A stretch of DNA of 12,472 bases from Clostridia bacterium (lineage in GTDB: Bacteria; Bacillota; Clostridia; Oscillospirales; Acutalibacteraceae). Shown here one piece after another: positions 12,423 to 12,472 of this stretch (position 1 is the first letter of the stretch; every line of letters begins with the position of its first letter). Both the position numbers and the translations under genes were made by a program. The stretch spans positions 1 to 12,472 of the forward strand of contig JAFYQN010000186.1 in NCBI GenBank assembly GCA_017559885.1, in the 5' to 3' direction. The notes beneath the pieces were generated by a model. It was given only the letters and a program-made list of their open reading frames with translations, had not been told where the DNA came from and ran no database searches.

Positions 12423-12431
12423 AATTTTCAC

Positions 12432-12472
12432 ATGGCAGTGAAAGAAAAAATCCGTATTCGAATCAAAGGTTA
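12432..12472 (+). CDS. rpsJ: 30S ribosomal protein S10 (uS10), 5' part only
   Basis: Only the first 13 codons are in the window, reading MAVKEKIRIRIKG, the typical S10 N-terminus (KxKIRIRLKAYD in most bacteria). S10 is a small-subunit protein and also the transcription factor NusE; its gene usually opens the S10-spc ribosomal protein cluster. GGAGG (12416-12420) is 11 bases upstream. The gene runs off the end of the window. Confidence 0.92.
   Translation, partial: MAVKEKIRIRIKG

Noticed and set aside
1..12472. Mobile elements, CRISPR arrays, phage or defence genes
   Set aside because: No transposase, integrase, regularly spaced repeat or defence-type domain was found in any frame. All sizeable frames are housekeeping genes or their shadows.

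Overview
The window is a piece of chromosome from a low-to-moderate-GC Gram-positive anaerobe, most likely an uncultured member of the class Clostridia (Bacillota). The evidence is: strong GGAGG-type ribosome binding sites; a ribosomal protein L27 with the cleavable N-terminal extension and an adjacent Prp protease gene, a Firmicutes-type trait; RicT (YaaT) next to holB; a mini-RNase III; and a 56-residue clostridial 2[4Fe-4S] ferredoxin. The gene content is housekeeping. I see no phage, insertion sequence, CRISPR array or defence island.

Layout. (1) 40-124: tRNA-Leu(CAG), closed by a bidirectional hairpin shared with the convergent minus-strand pair RluA-type pseudouridine synthase -> aldo/keto reductase (162-2139). 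(2) 2179-3972, plus strand: radC, then azlC-azlD, an overlapping two-gene branched-chain amino acid exporter with its own promoter. (3) 4022-4983, minus strand: ferredoxin, then a HIT-family hydrolase translationally coupled to a small two-helix membrane protein of unknown function. The ferredoxin is only 56 codons long. Its -10 box is overlapped by a good match to a clostridial Rex operator, and its terminator overlaps the promoter of the HIT gene. (4) 5087-7750, minus strand: trpS-holB-ricT, with an ATGA overlap and a 10-nt gap. (5) 7854-8961, plus strand: rplU-prp-rpmA behind a strong promoter and a short structured leader, closed by a strong terminator. (6) 8986-11074, plus strand: a zinc-ribbon/DUF2007-like protein, obg and mrnC. 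A terminator hairpin follows whose 3' arm also carries the Shine-Dalgarno of the next gene, a YitT-family membrane protein (11131-11985). (7) 12120-12472: a strong promoter, a leader of about 275 nt rich in predicted helices, and the first codons of rpsJ (S10), the usual first gene of the large ribosomal protein operon.

The shared theme is translation and its quality control: a tRNA, a tRNA synthetase, an rRNA/tRNA modification enzyme, ribosomal proteins and their maturation protease, Obg for 50S assembly, and mini-RNase III for 23S maturation. The most interesting material is regulatory rather than coding. It comprises the large rpsJ leader, whose 5' end can pair with a segment just upstream of the ribosome binding site; the candidate Rex control of ferredoxin; and two compact overlaps of terminator with promoter or RBS. 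All structures were folded by eye and none has been checked computationally.
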